A stretch of 64,000 bases of DNA, from the NCBI RefSeq assembly GCF_022884085.1, contig NZ_JAGGCS010000008.1, positions 124,001 to 188,000 on the forward strand, in the 5' to 3' direction. Below the pieces are notes generated by a model. It saw nothing but the letters and a program-made list of their open reading frames with translations, searched no databases and had not been told where the DNA came from. This document shows positions 52,731 through 62,481 of the stretch, piece after piece. How positions within the stretch are numbered: the stretch's first letter is position 1; each line of letters starts with the position of its first letter. The position numbers and the translations under genes were made by a program. Source of the DNA: Paenirhizobium cremeum (GTDB taxonomy: Bacteria; Pseudomonadota; Alphaproteobacteria; Rhizobiales; Rhizobiaceae).

Positions 52731-53555
52731 CTACGATGCCTGCGGGAGTGCGGAGAGAGTATTCGTTTGGGGAGACAATGCAGCCGTTAGGATCGTCGAC
52801 TCGGCCAAGGGGGAAACGGGAAGGATGAAGGAACCATGCTGTCCGTGTTCGACGATGTGAGCCTCGATGCCATAGACCGCGCGCAGGCGGGCCGATGTGA
52901 GGACTTCCGCTCCGCTGCCGGTAGCCTCGAGCCTTCCGCGATGCAGGAGCAGCAGGGTGTCGCCGTTCCGGGCCGCAAGGTTCAGGTCGTGTATCGCCAT
53001 CAGAACGAGCGCGCCGGTGCGCTTCACATAGGCTCGCAGGCGGTCGAGGACGACCAACTGATGGCGCAGATCCAGGGCACATGTTGCCTCATCGAGAATC
53101 AGCAGCCGCGGTTGCCGCATCATCCTTTGCGCCAGCAATACCAGTTGCTGCTGCCCGCCCGATAGTGTGTTGATGCATCGCTCCGCAAGATGTTTGAGGC
53201 CGAACTCTTCCAGCATCCGGCCGGCGGCATCGATATCGTGGCCACCGATCCGCCAGCCTAGCTGCTCATGCCGCCCGAGAAGCAGTGTCTGCAACACGGA
53301 TAGCTCTGCTTTGACCGCGCAGTTCTGCGGCATAAAGCCGATGCATTTGCGGTCGACAGGCATGCCGTCCCAGAGGATGCGTCCGGAATGGGGGATCGAA
53401 CCGGCGATGGTATTGAGAAGTGATGACTTGCCGGCACCGTTCGGTCCGATCAGCGCGACGATCTGGCCCGCATGCAGGGACAGTGAAACACGGTCTATCA
53501 CCTGCGTTCTTCCCCGGTTGACGCTGACGTTCCTGAGAGTGAGGCGATCGGTCAT
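52731..53555 (-). CDS. Iron-type (FecE/HmuV-like) ABC transporter ATPase
   Basis: An ATPase of 274 aa. Walker A is GPNGAGKSSLLNTIAG (near residue 35), IGFMPQNCAVKAELSVLQTLLLGRHEQLGW follows, the signature is LSGGQQQLVLLAQRMM and Walker B is LLILDEATCALDLR. The signature GGQQQLVLLA and overall layout match FecE/BtuD-type ATPases for siderophores, heme or cobalamin. The start at 53555 overlaps the permease stop (ATGA). A run of about 40 extra residues at the C-terminus is unusual. Confidence 0.85.
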   Translation of the reverse strand: MTDRLTLRNVSVNRGRTQVIDRVSLSLHAGQIVALIGPNGAGKSSLLNTIAGSIPHSGRILWDGMPVDRKCIGFMPQNCAVKAELSVLQTLLLGRHEQLGWRIGGHDIDAAGRMLEEFGLKHLAERCINTLSGGQQQLVLLAQRMMRQPRLLILDEATCALDLRHQLVVLDRLRAYVKRTGALVLMAIHDLNLAARNGDTLLLLHRGRLEATGSGAEVLTSARLRAVYGIEAHIVEHGQHGSFILPVSPLAESTILTAALSPQTNTLSALPQAS

Positions 53556-54616
53556 GCGATTTCTCCTTTGCCGCGGCGGGCGATGACGACGAACAACATG
53601 GGGACGCCGGCGACGGCGGTAATGATACCGACTGGAATGACTGCGGCGGGCGAGATGAGTTTTCCGAAAACCGAGGCACCGATCAGGATGATCGCACCGG
53701 TGAGGGCGGAAAGCGGCAGGGCGAAGCGGTGGTCTTCGCCGACGGCTGCCCGCGCCACATGTGGGGCGATCAGGCCGACGAAACCGATCGTCCCGACGAA
53801 GGATACCGCTGCCGCAGTCAGCAGTGCGACGAGCAGGAAGCTGCGCTTGCGCAGGGCATCGACCGACAGACCGAGGCTGGCAGCGTTGGCTTCCCCGAGG
53901 CGAAGGAGGGTGAGGTTCCAGCTGTCGCGCACCATGAAGGGCAGGCAGGCGACCAGGATCACGGCGGTAACCGTGACAGAGGTCCATGACGCTTTCAGAA
54001 GGCTCCCGAACAGCCAGAAGACGATCTCCTGCAGAACCTCCGGCGAGGCCATGAACTGCAGGAGGGATTGCATGGACTGGAAGAAGAAAAGGACGGCAAT
54101 GCCGGCAAGAACGAGAATTTCCGGCGTGGAACCGCGCAGCAGGGCGACGAAATAGACGAGCGCGCAGGCAGCGAGGGTCATCAGAAAGGCAGAGGCCGGC
54201 ACGCTGATGAAGCCGGGTAGGGGAAGGAGTCCGCCGAACATGATGGCTAGCGCCGCGCCGAAGCCGGCTGCTGCCGAAAAACCCAGTGTGAACGGGCTTG
54301 CAAGCGGATTGGCGAGAATGGTCTGCATCTGAAGGCCGGCAAGCCCGAGGCAGGCGCCGACCAGCACGCCCATGATGGTTTGCGGCATGCGCAGCTGCCA
54401 GAGAATGGTGGCAGCCATACGGTCCTCGCCTGCCGGCCCGGCGACGAGCGCCGCCCAGACGTCGGCGAGTGGCATGCCGGATGGGCCGCTGACCAGATCG
54501 AAGAGCAGCAGGGCGGCGAGAGCCGCCATGGCGAAGATGAGGGCGGTGAGTCGGGCAATGGCTGCGCGGCGATAGCCGCCACGCAGAGTGTGAATGGACA
54601 TGGCCTCGGCTGTCAT
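53552..54616 (-). CDS. FecCD-family ABC transporter permease
   Basis: A 354-aa inner-membrane protein with about ten transmembrane helices. Family motifs are LWQLRMPQTIMGVLVGACLGLAGLQMQTILANPLASPFTLGFSAAAGFGAAL and FVGTIGFVGLIAPHVARAAVGEDHRFALPLSALTGA. These are classical for iron-siderophore, heme and B12 permeases. The start at 54616 overlaps the binding-protein stop. A single permease gene implies a homodimer. Confidence 0.9.
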   Translation of the reverse strand: MTAEAMSIHTLRGGYRRAAIARLTALIFAMAALAALLLFDLVSGPSGMPLADVWAALVAGPAGEDRMAATILWQLRMPQTIMGVLVGACLGLAGLQMQTILANPLASPFTLGFSAAAGFGAALAIMFGGLLPLPGFISVPASAFLMTLAACALVYFVALLRGSTPEILVLAGIAVLFFFQSMQSLLQFMASPEVLQEIVFWLFGSLLKASWTSVTVTAVILVACLPFMVRDSWNLTLLRLGEANAASLGLSVDALRKRSFLLVALLTAAAVSFVGTIGFVGLIAPHVARAAVGEDHRFALPLSALTGAIILIGASVFGKLISPAAVIPVGIITAVAGVPMLFVVIARRGKGEIA

Positions 54617-55719
54617 TGTCCGAGTGCCTTGTAGGGCAGCACAAAGACGCCATCGGCCTTGATCGGCATCCATGTGTCGTAATAGCGCCGGATTTCGGCG
54701 GCCGGATCGATGTCCTTGAACGCCTCTGGATAGAGCTGCTTGGCGATGTACTGGGCGTAGACATAGTCGGAAAGCGTGCGCGCGCCGCCGTGATAGATGG
54801 CGTGCACCTGGCCGTTCCTGACGGCGGGCAGCTGATCCCAGCCCGGTCGTCCGAGATAGGCCTTCATGCGTTCTCGGGCAAGTTCATCCGTGGCTCCGAA
54901 GCCTACGGTGACGGCTTGCGGCCTGTTCAGCCATTCGGAGCCGGCAAGGAAGATCAGGTCCGGCTGCTGCGCCAGCACGTATTCGGGACTGAGAGGGCCC
55001 CAGTTCTCCACCTGCCCTTTGGCGATGTTGATGCCGCCGAGTTTTTCGATCAGCGTGCCCCACATGCCGTTGCCGTAGCTGTTTCCGACTTCCGACGGAC
55101 CTTTCTGTGCGAGTTCGACATAGACTTTCTTGGTTGTCGGGGCAGCCTTGTGGATGCGCGCGTCTATATCCTCCATAGCCGCCTTGTATTGGGCCGCGAG
55201 CGCCTCGGCGCGCTTCTCGGAGCCCGTGACCTTGCCGAGCAGCAGCGTGGACTGCACATGTTTTTCCACCGTCTGGGCATTGTAGTCGAGGGTAAGCACC
55301 GGAATGCCGGCGGCATCGAACTGTTTTACGGCATCGCCGAGCGCGTCATACGACCAGGCGGCGAGGATGACGAGATCCGGCTTGGTGACAATCGCCTTCT
55401 CAACGGAGAAAGTGCCGTTTTCGGTGTCGCCGATATCGGGGATGTTCTCGATTCCCGGGATTGCCCGGACATAGGTGGCAAACTGGTTCGGGCGCCAGTC
55501 CTTCCAGGTCGAGAGGGAAAGCGCAACCACCCGGTCCATGGCGCCCGGCCCGGCAACGGCAATGAAATCCTCATAATAAAAGCCAAGGACGATGCGCTTG
55601 GCGGGCTCGGCGAGTGAAACCTCACGTCCCTTCACATCCGTTACCCGGATTTCGGCAAATGCCTTGCCGGACAGGATGAGGATCGTGGCGGCGGCAAGCA
55701 GTCTGAAAGCGTTTTTCAT
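54613..55719 (-). CDS. FecB/BtuF-like periplasmic metal-chelate binding protein
   Basis: A 368-aa type III solute-binding protein. The signal peptide is MKNAFRLLAAATILILSGKAFA, followed by VTDVKGREVSLAEPAKRIVLG and GDTENGTFSVEKAIVTKPDLVIL, typical of this family. The GNSYGNGMWGTLIEKLGGINIA segment is seen in putative iron-complex or molybdate/tungstate binding members, so the ligand cannot be fixed from sequence. It lies 34 bp after the Crp/Fnr gene in the same operon. Confidence 0.85.
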   Translation of the reverse strand: MKNAFRLLAAATILILSGKAFAEIRVTDVKGREVSLAEPAKRIVLGFYYEDFIAVAGPGAMDRVVALSLSTWKDWRPNQFATYVRAIPGIENIPDIGDTENGTFSVEKAIVTKPDLVILAAWSYDALGDAVKQFDAAGIPVLTLDYNAQTVEKHVQSTLLLGKVTGSEKRAEALAAQYKAAMEDIDARIHKAAPTTKKVYVELAQKGPSEVGNSYGNGMWGTLIEKLGGINIAKGQVENWGPLSPEYVLAQQPDLIFLAGSEWLNRPQAVTVGFGATDELARERMKAYLGRPGWDQLPAVRNGQVHAIYHGGARTLSDYVYAQYIAKQLYPEAFKDIDPAAEIRRYYDTWMPIKADGVFVLPYKALGQ

Positions 55720-55753
55720 GACGTGTTTCTTTCGATTGGAGAATAGAGGGGTA

Positions 55754-56449
55754 TCAGGCGATACACAGCGTGCCATCGACTGCGCCGCCACCGGCCAGCG
55801 CGGCCAATTTGTCGGCGTCGAGGATGCTGACGATCTGCGGATCGGAAAAATCGATGATTCCGCCTCGCTTCAACTGGTTGAGGTATCGGCTGACGGTCTC
55901 GATCGTCAGCCCCAGCCAATCGCCCAGATCGCTGCGGGTGAGGTAGAGATGAAAGGTTTCGGCCCGGCGACTTCCTACAAATCCCGGTCGACCGAATTGA
56001 AGGGCAAGATCGGCAATCGCCGCCGCGATCTTTTCCATCGTGGTCTTGCGGCCGAGAAGGGTTGCATGTTTCTGCGCGCGTTTCAGGCTGTGAAGCAGCG
56101 CGTCCTCCACGTTCAGGCGTTCTCTCTGCGGGTCCACCGCTTCGATTTCGCTGTAGGTGCAGGCCTCGGCGCTGCAGTGGTTGGTCTTGCCGTGGGCAAG
56201 ACCGAACAGGCGGCCCGGGCCGATCACGTCGAGGATCTGGCGTCTTTTTCCGTCAAGCGATTGCGTGAGCACGACGCAGCCGTCCTTCAGGCGAAGGATC
56301 GGCGATCGTTCGGCGCCTTCGGTGTAGATCAGGGCGCCGGGGGCGATGAGGCGGCGCGGCGAGAACGGCGGTCTTGCGATTGGCGGCTGGGCCTGGAATT
56401 CAGGCGGCAGTCCGCGTGCCACCAAGGAAGCGGCTGGCAGGTCGAGCAT
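55754..56449 (-). CDS. Crp/Fnr family regulator without an Fe-S cysteine cluster
   Basis: A 231-aa protein with an N-terminal cyclic-nucleotide-like domain (about 35-130). The C-terminal helix-turn-helix is LTRSDLGDWLGLTIETVSRYLNQLKRGGII, whose E-x2-SR recognition pattern resembles FNR/FixK (TTGAT half sites). The N-terminal cysteine set of FNR is absent; Cys58, Cys92 and Cys97 are the only cysteines before the DNA-binding part, so it is FixK/NnrR-like rather than an O2-sensing FNR. It heads the binding protein/permease/ATPase operon. No clear TTGAT-N4-ATCAA box was seen upstream. Confidence 0.85.
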   Translation of the reverse strand: MLDLPAASLVARGLPPEFQAQPPIARPPFSPRRLIAPGALIYTEGAERSPILRLKDGCVVLTQSLDGKRRQILDVIGPGRLFGLAHGKTNHCSAEACTYSEIEAVDPQRERLNVEDALLHSLKRAQKHATLLGRKTTMEKIAAAIADLALQFGRPGFVGSRRAETFHLYLTRSDLGDWLGLTIETVSRYLNQLKRGGIIDFSDPQIVSILDADKLAALAGGGAVDGTLCIA

Positions 56450-56548
56450 AATGATACTCCGGCTTTCGACCGTCGCGTTGCGCAGGAAGGTTGGGGCATC
56501 GCGCGGTCGTGACGAATGATGTCTGCGGACGCGCTTGCGCCGCAGGTC

Positions 56549-56941
56549 TCAGACGATCAGGTCGGCCGGAGGGGCCCTCGGCGATGCGTTGGGGGCCAGT
56601 ATAAGCCGCGGGACGACGGTTCTACGCGGTTCGAAAAGCGGTCCCCCGGCAAGCGCGATGCGCTCTCCCACCATATCGGCGGGTTGGGGCAGAAGGATCG
56701 AGGCACCGAGGCGGCATGCCTCGCAGTCGCCGGAATAAGCGTGATCCTGATCGCTGCCGTGTTCTGTGGTTAGGCATATGTCGGGCAACGTGCCGTCCGG
56801 CAGGACATAGGCCGCGAGGTCGGCGGCGGCGACCTCAGCCGGGAAGACAACAGGCACCTTGTGAGCGAATCCGACAGACAACAGGGCAATGGCGCAAAGC
56901 ATGCGCACAGCCATCCGCCATTTGTCGCAGATCCGTTTCAA
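56549..56941 (-). CDS. DUF2946-like small secreted protein
   Basis: A 130-aa protein with an N-terminal hydrophobic signal (MAVRMLCAIALLSVGFAH). The motif DICLTTEHGSDQDHAYSGDCEACRLGASILLP shows a CxxC pair in an acidic/His context, and the C-terminus ends in Pro-rich sequence (LAPNASPRAPPADLIV). This is the layout of the DUF2946 family, often found near copper or metal-uptake genes. The function is unknown; metal binding is suggested only by the Cys/His/Asp-rich centre. It lies just upstream of the Crp/Fnr operon, same strand, with a 99-bp gap. Confidence 0.75.
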   Translation of the reverse strand: MKRICDKWRMAVRMLCAIALLSVGFAHKVPVVFPAEVAAADLAAYVLPDGTLPDICLTTEHGSDQDHAYSGDCEACRLGASILLPQPADMVGERIALAGGPLFEPRRTVVPRLILAPNASPRAPPADLIV

Positions 56942-57188
56942 ATCAGTCTCCCTTGCTTGATCTTAGAAAAGATATCCAGCCGATGGAATATGTTTGTTGC
57001 GCCAAATCAAACTTCGGTCCGTTTGTCGCTTCGACCGACGCGCAGCTGGGATCAGGCGATGGTCCCGAAAAGTCCTGCAACCGGCATAAGAACTGTCGTG
57101 TTGCCCGGCTCGCTCATTTTGGCGAAGGACCGCGCAATCGGATGACCCCACAGGCATGATGAAGCCGGACTGGTTGCGGGCGTTGCCG

Positions 57189-57959
57189 CTACTCCGCCCA
57201 TCGCGGCTTGCGCTTTTCCGCGAATGCCTGACGTCCTTCGTGTGCGTCCGGGGTGTCGGCGAGTTCGGCGATCTTCCTCTCGGCGAAGGTAAGAATGTCC
57301 CCCTCCGCCATGTTGCGCATTTCCCTCAAGGCTCGCTTGCCGGCGGCGATGGCATCCGGAGAATTCTGGGCGAGCCTGTCCAGAACGTCTGCAACAACCG
57401 TGTCCAGGACATCGGCAGGCGCAATGCCGTTGACCAGGCCGTATTGCCGTGCCGTCGTCGCATCGATGGTTTCGCCGAGATAGGCCATTTCCTGCAAATG
57501 CCGTCGGGGTATCTGGGTCGTCAACCTCGCGGCGACCATCATCGGAAAAAGACCGACCCGGACCTCCGGCAGGCCGAATTTCGCATGGTCGGCGGCGTAG
57601 GCGAGATCGCAGGCGGCGACCAGACCCATGCCGCCCGCCAGAACGGAGCCGTTGATCCGTGCGATCACCGGCTTGTTGCAGGCCTCGATGGCGCGCAGCA
57701 CCGCGGCGATCGGGTTGCCGCCGTCGTCTGCCCGGAAAACCCCGCCAGAGCTTTCCTTGAGATCGGCGCCCGAGCAGAAGCTCCGCTCACCGGCGCCGGT
57801 CAGCACCACTGTCCGCAAGGTCGTGTCAGCGGAAGCGTCTTCGAACGCCTCGACCAAATGTTTCGCCAAGACGGCATTGAGGGCGTTATGCACCTCCGGG
57901 CGATTGAGCGTCAGCCACAATGTCTGTCCCTTACGCTCTCGCAGCAGTTCATCGGCCAT
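57189..57959 (-). CDS. liuC: Enoyl-CoA hydratase/isomerase, probable 3-methylglutaconyl-CoA hydratase
   Basis: A 256-aa crotonase family protein. The oxyanion-hole motif is SFCSGADLKES (near residue 60), followed by RINGSVLAGGMGLVAACDLAYAADHAKFGLPEVRVGLFP carrying the catalytic-type Glu. Within the liu operon it should hydrate 3-methylglutaconyl-CoA to HMG-CoA. The ATG at 57959 overlaps the end of the lyase gene by 11 bp. The gene is the last of liuA-B-D-lyase-C on this strand. Confidence 0.87.
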   Translation of the reverse strand: MADELLRERKGQTLWLTLNRPEVHNALNAVLAKHLVEAFEDASADTTLRTVVLTGAGERSFCSGADLKESSGGVFRADDGGNPIAAVLRAIEACNKPVIARINGSVLAGGMGLVAACDLAYAADHAKFGLPEVRVGLFPMMVAARLTTQIPRRHLQEMAYLGETIDATTARQYGLVNGIAPADVLDTVVADVLDRLAQNSPDAIAAGKRALREMRNMAEGDILTFAERKIAELADTPDAHEGRQAFAEKRKPRWAE

Positions 57960-58875
57960 CCTGTCCTCCGCTGTGTCGTCTGGCGAGCACTGCCCGGCCA
58001 GCCCGCGATTCATTGCGTCGTCCCAGCAGACGGCTGATCCAGTCGCCGGTTTCGGCGATAGCCTGCAGCTCGACCCCGGTCGAGATCTCTAGGCCGTGAA
58101 GCAGGTAGAGCAGGTCTTCCGTTGCGATATTGCCGCTCGCCCCCGGCGCATAGGGGCAGCCTCCCAGGCCCGCGACGGAACTGTCGAAGACGGCAATTCC
58201 TTCCTCAAGGCTCGCCAGCACATTGGCGATGCCCTGCCCGTAAGTGTCGTGGAAATGCATCGCGATCCGTTCACGCGGTATCGTTGTCGCGACTTGGCTG
58301 ATGAGGTTGCGGATCTGCCCCGCCGTGCCTACGCCGATCGTGTCGCCCAGCGAGATTTCGTAACAGCCCATGACAAGCAGTTCGTGCGCCATGGCCGCTA
58401 CTTCGGCCGGCGGCACGTCGCCGTCATAGGGGCAGCCGGCGATGCAGGAAACATAGCCGCGAACCCGGATGCCCCGGGTAATGGCGAGATCGAAGACGTC
58501 ACGAAGCCGGGCGAGGCTTTCGGCTCTCGAGCAGGCGATGTTCTTCAGGCTGAAGCCTTCCGACGCCGAAACGAACACCGCAATTTCGCTGACGCCTGCG
58601 GCAATTGCTGCTTCCAGACCCTTGAGATTGGGTATGAGAGCCGGATAGGTCACGCCCAGTCGCTTCTGAAGAGTGCGGAAGACCTCGGCGGAATCGGCCA
58701 TCTGCGGCACCCATTTCGGCGAAACGAACGCGCCCGCCTCCACTGCCGGCAATCCGGCCTTTGCGAGACGTTCGATCAACTCGACCTTTACGGCGACAGG
58801 CACCTGTGTGCTCTCGTTCTGCAATCCGTCGCGGGGTCCGACTTCGACGACCCTCACTCTTTCCGGCATCCGCAT
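57949..58875 (-). CDS. hmgL: Hydroxymethylglutaryl-CoA lyase
   Basis: A 308-aa TIM-barrel lyase. The signature VEVGPRDGLQNE at the N-terminus is typical; SLGDTIGVGT and HFHDTYGQGIANVLASLEEG supply metal ligands, and GLGGCPYAPGASGNIATEDLLYLL holds the catalytic Cys. It cleaves HMG-CoA to acetoacetate and acetyl-CoA, ending leucine degradation. It lies 1 bp after the biotin carboxylase gene. Two ATGs (58875 and 58869) are close; GGAGG precedes both. Confidence 0.94.
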   Translation of the reverse strand: MRMPERVRVVEVGPRDGLQNESTQVPVAVKVELIERLAKAGLPAVEAGAFVSPKWVPQMADSAEVFRTLQKRLGVTYPALIPNLKGLEAAIAAGVSEIAVFVSASEGFSLKNIACSRAESLARLRDVFDLAITRGIRVRGYVSCIAGCPYDGDVPPAEVAAMAHELLVMGCYEISLGDTIGVGTAGQIRNLISQVATTIPRERIAMHFHDTYGQGIANVLASLEEGIAVFDSSVAGLGGCPYAPGASGNIATEDLLYLLHGLEISTGVELQAIAETGDWISRLLGRRNESRAGRAVLARRHSGGQDGR

Positions 58876-58876
58876 G

Positions 58877-60865
58877 TCAGCCGGCCTCCGCTTCGAAATC
58901 CACCAGCACCGTGCCTGCCTCGACCATTGCCCCTTCCGCGCAGTTGAGGGTCACCACTAGCCCGGCGGCGGGCGCTCGGATCGTGTGTTCCATCTTCATC
59001 GCTTCCATGATGACAAGCGCTTCGCCCGCCTCGACGCGGTTACCCGCATCGGTCAGGATCGCACGAATGACGCCCGGCATCGGCGCTGCCAGCCCGCCGG
59101 TCGATGCTTCGGGCGCTGCGAACCCGGCGAGGTCGGGGGTGGTCACGTGATGGACGGTTCCGTCGACCACCAGATCGAAACCATCTCCATTCGGGAGAAA
59201 ATAGCCTGTGCGTTTCCTCCCCCCGATGGTCGTCGAGAGCCTTCCATCTTCGGCCAGCCGACCCTCGGCAGATACTGTTTCACCGCCGATGCCGATCTCG
59301 AAACTGCGTTGGAGATAAAGGACATCCACTTCCAAGGGCTTCCCGGCAATGATGAGTTGCAGTCTCTGCCGTGCCGGACGGTTGAGCCGAAAGCCATTGG
59401 TCATCGCCCATGGACTATGAGGATCGGTCGTCGCCATCGCCCGGCACTGCATATCCGCCTTGTGCGCAAGCAAGAGCCCGAGTGCCGCCATCCCTCCGTC
59501 GGGAGTACGGTCTGATCGCAATCCGGCTTCATTGCGAGCGATGAACCCGGTGTCGAGATCTGCGGCCTCGAAATCCGGAAGTCCTGAGAGCCGCGCCAGG
59601 AAGCCGGTATTGCTTGTCACGCCGGTGATGACCGTTTCGTGGAGTGCCGCACGCAGCCTGCGGACGGCCGTGGGACGGTCGACATCCCATACGATCAGTT
59701 TCGCGATCATCGGGTCGTAATGCACCGTGATCGCGTCGCCGGCCCTCACGCCGCTGTCGATACGAACATGGCCGTCCCGTTCGGGCAGGATGAGATGGCC
59801 GATCCGGCCGATTGATGGCAGGAAGCCGTGATCCGGGTCCTCTGCGTAGAGCCGCGCCTCTATCGCATGGCCCTGGATTTTGAGATCGGCCCAGTTATCC
59901 GGCAGGAACTCGCCCGCCGCAACCCGGACCTGCCATTCGACAAGATCCAGGCCGGTGATGAATTCGGTGACGGGGTGCTCTACCTGAAGGCGGGTATTCA
60001 TCTCCATGAAGTAGAAATTGCCGTCCGCATCGAGCAGAAATTCCACCGTGCCGGCGCCGGAGTAACCGATTGCGCGGGCACACGCGATGGCGGCCTCGCT
60101 CATCCTCTTCCGCATCGCCTGCGTCAGACCGGGAGCGGGAGCCTCCTCGATCACCTTCTGGTGCCGGCGCTGGATGGAGCAGTCGCGTTCGAACAGCGAA
60201 TGGCAATTGCCATGGTTGTCGGCAAAGACCTGCACTTCCACATGGCGGGGACGGGCGAGGTATTTCTCGACGAGCATCCGCTCGTCGCCAAAGGCAGCGA
60301 GTGCCTCCCGCCTTGCCGCTGCCAGTTCGGCGGCAAAATCCTCTGCCTTTGCGACGATCCGCATGCCTTTGCCGCCACCGCCGGCGGAGGCCTTGATGAG
60401 CACGGGGTAGCCGATCTTCATCGCTTCAGAGGCAAGGATCGTCGGCGACTGGTCATCGCCGTGATAGCCGGGAACCAGCGGCACGTCGGCCACGGCCATC
60501 AGGGCCTTTGCCGCGCTCTTGCCGCCCATGGCGCGGATTGCTGCAGCCGGTGGGCCGATGAAAACAAGACTGGCTGCCGCGCACGCTTCGGCGAAGTCGG
60601 CGTTTTCCGAGAGGAAGCCATAGCCGGGGTGGATGGCCTCGGCTCCGCTCGTCAACGCGGCCTGGATGATCCTGTCGCCATCAAGGTAGGATTGGCGTGC
60701 CGGTGCCGGGCCGATGGCAACGGCTTCGTCGGCCATGGCGACATGAGCGGCATCCCGGTCCGCTTCCGAATAGACGGCGACCGCCGCAATCCCCATGCGT
60801 TTTGCCGTGCGAATGACACGACAGGCGATTTCTCCGCGATTGGCAACAAGAATCTTTGAAAACAT
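58877..60865 (-). CDS. liuD: Methylcrotonyl-CoA carboxylase alpha (biotin-containing) subunit
   Basis: A 662-aa protein with biotin carboxylase (KILVANRGEIACRVIRTAK, ATP-grasp with KASAGGGGKGMR near residue 160, MNTRLQVEHPVTE near 290), a BC-CCP linker domain, and a C-terminal biotinyl domain with the biotin-lysine motif EAMKMEH. It carboxylates 3-methylcrotonyl-CoA with LiuB. Context with isovaleryl-CoA dehydrogenase and HMG-CoA lyase favours methylcrotonyl- over geranyl- or propionyl-CoA. It lies 7 bp after liuB. Confidence 0.93.
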   Translation of the reverse strand: MFSKILVANRGEIACRVIRTAKRMGIAAVAVYSEADRDAAHVAMADEAVAIGPAPARQSYLDGDRIIQAALTSGAEAIHPGYGFLSENADFAEACAAASLVFIGPPAAAIRAMGGKSAAKALMAVADVPLVPGYHGDDQSPTILASEAMKIGYPVLIKASAGGGGKGMRIVAKAEDFAAELAAARREALAAFGDERMLVEKYLARPRHVEVQVFADNHGNCHSLFERDCSIQRRHQKVIEEAPAPGLTQAMRKRMSEAAIACARAIGYSGAGTVEFLLDADGNFYFMEMNTRLQVEHPVTEFITGLDLVEWQVRVAAGEFLPDNWADLKIQGHAIEARLYAEDPDHGFLPSIGRIGHLILPERDGHVRIDSGVRAGDAITVHYDPMIAKLIVWDVDRPTAVRRLRAALHETVITGVTSNTGFLARLSGLPDFEAADLDTGFIARNEAGLRSDRTPDGGMAALGLLLAHKADMQCRAMATTDPHSPWAMTNGFRLNRPARQRLQLIIAGKPLEVDVLYLQRSFEIGIGGETVSAEGRLAEDGRLSTTIGGRKRTGYFLPNGDGFDLVVDGTVHHVTTPDLAGFAAPEASTGGLAAPMPGVIRAILTDAGNRVEAGEALVIMEAMKMEHTIRAPAAGLVVTLNCAEGAMVEAGTVLVDFEAEAG

Positions 60866-60872
60866 CGCCGCC

Positions 60873-62474
60873 TCACATCCTGAATATGCCGAATTGCGTA
60901 CGCTCGACAGGGGCGTTCAGAGCCGCGGAAATACCAAGGCCAAGCACCATTCGAGTGTCCGCCGGGTCGATCAGACCGTCATCCCACAACCGTGCACTGG
61001 CATGGTAGGGATGACCCTCGGTTTCGTATTTCTTGCGGATCGGCGCCTTGAAGGCTTCTTCCTCTTCGGTCGGCCAGTCCTTGCCCTGGGCTTCCATGCC
61101 GTCGCGCCGGACCTGTGCCAGCACGGACGCCGCCTGCTCGCCGCCCATCACCGAAATCCGCGCATTCGGCCACATCCAGAGGAAGCGCGGCGAATAGGCC
61201 CGGCCGCACATGCCGTAATTGCCCGCCCCGAAGGAGCCGCCGATGATGACTGTGAATTTCGGCACCCTTGCGCAGGCGACAGCCGTCACCAGCTTGGCGC
61301 CGTCCTTGGCGATGCCTCCCGCCTCGTATTTCTTTCCGACCATGAAACCGGTGATGTTCTGCAGAAAGACAAGTGGAATTCCACGCTGGCAGCAGAGTTC
61401 GATGAAATGGGCTCCCTTCAACGCCGACTCCGAAAACAGAATGCCGTTATTGGCGACGATGCCGACGGGATAGCCGAAGATATGGGCGAAGCCGCAGACC
61501 AGCGTTGTGCCGTAGAGCGCCTTGAACTCTTCGAATTCGGAACCGTCGACGATGCGGGCGATGACCTCGCGAACGTCGAAGGGTTTTCTCGTGTCGTTGG
61601 GCACGATGCCGTACAACTCCTCTGCCGGATAAAGCGGCTCGGCAGGCTGTCGGATTTCGATGTCGACGCGTTTCGCACGGTTGAGCGTGCCGACGATCCG
61701 GCGCGCCAGCGCCAGCGCGTGACGGTCGTCATTGGCGTAGTGATCGGTCACGCCCGAAATGCGGGAATGAACGTCGGCCCCGCCCAGTTCCTCGGCGGTC
61801 ACCACTTCGCCGGTGGCGGCCTTCACGAGCGGCGGGCCGCCGAGAAAGATCGTGCCCTGATTTTTCACGATGATCGACTGGTCGCTCATTGCGGGCACAT
61901 AGGCGCCGCCTGCGGTGCAGCTTCCCATGACGACGGCGATCTGGGGTATGGCCTCCGCCGACATGGTCGCCTGGTTGTAGAAGATACGGCCGAAATGATC
62001 CCGGTCAGGAAAGACCTCGTCCTGAAGCGGCAGGTATGCGCCGCCGGAATCGACGAGATAGAGGCAGGGCAGGCGGTTCTCCCGCGCGATTTCCTGGGCG
62101 CGTAGATGCTTCTTGACCGTCAGGGGATAGTAAGTCCCGCCTTTCACGGTCGGATCGTTGGCGACGATCATGCATTCCCGGCCGGCCACCCGGCCGATAC
62201 CGGTGAGGATGCCTGCGGCCGGCACGGCTTCGTCATAAACGTCGTAGGCGGCGAACTGCGACAGTTCCAGAAACGGCGTGCCGGGATCGAGAAGCGCGTC
62301 CACCCGGTCGCGAGGCAGGAGCTTTCCACGAGCCGTGTGACGATTGCGGGCCGCTTCACCGCCGCCCATGGCGATCCCGGAAGCCTTTGCATTGAGGTCA
62401 TCGACAAGGCCGCGCATGAAGGCGGTGTTGGCGTGATAGCTGGCGTCGCGCGTGATGTTGGATTTGAGCCGCAT
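60873..62474 (-). CDS. liuB: Methylcrotonyl-CoA carboxylase beta (carboxyltransferase) subunit
   Basis: About 533 aa. The acyl-CoA carboxyltransferase folds show [46 protein letters not shown] and [39 protein letters not shown], which form the oxyanion holes. With LiuD it makes 3-methylglutaconyl-CoA. Three starts are possible (62489, 62477, 62474); 62474 fits the usual 535-aa length and the GAGGGA site, but 62489 would overlap liuA by 8 bp. The choice is tentative. Confidence 0.93.
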   Translation of the reverse strand: MRLKSNITRDASYHANTAFMRGLVDDLNAKASGIAMGGGEAARNRHTARGKLLPRDRVDALLDPGTPFLELSQFAAYDVYDEAVPAAGILTGIGRVAGRECMIVANDPTVKGGTYYPLTVKKHLRAQEIARENRLPCLYLVDSGGAYLPLQDEVFPDRDHFGRIFYNQATMSAEAIPQIAVVMGSCTAGGAYVPAMSDQSIIVKNQGTIFLGGPPLVKAATGEVVTAEELGGADVHSRISGVTDHYANDDRHALALARRIVGTLNRAKRVDIEIRQPAEPLYPAEELYGIVPNDTRKPFDVREVIARIVDGSEFEEFKALYGTTLVCGFAHIFGYPVGIVANNGILFSESALKGAHFIELCCQRGIPLVFLQNITGFMVGKKYEAGGIAKDGAKLVTAVACARVPKFTVIIGGSFGAGNYGMCGRAYSPRFLWMWPNARISVMGGEQAASVLAQVRRDGMEAQGKDWPTEEEEAFKAPIRKKYETEGHPYHASARLWDDGLIDPADTRMVLGLGISAALNAPVERTQFGIFRM

Positions 62475-62481
62475 CATTCCC

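Noticed and set aside
57002..57188. Possible small gene or regulatory RNA between liuC and the DUF2946 gene
   Set aside because: Only short unconserved frames are visible and no hairpin with a T-run was found.
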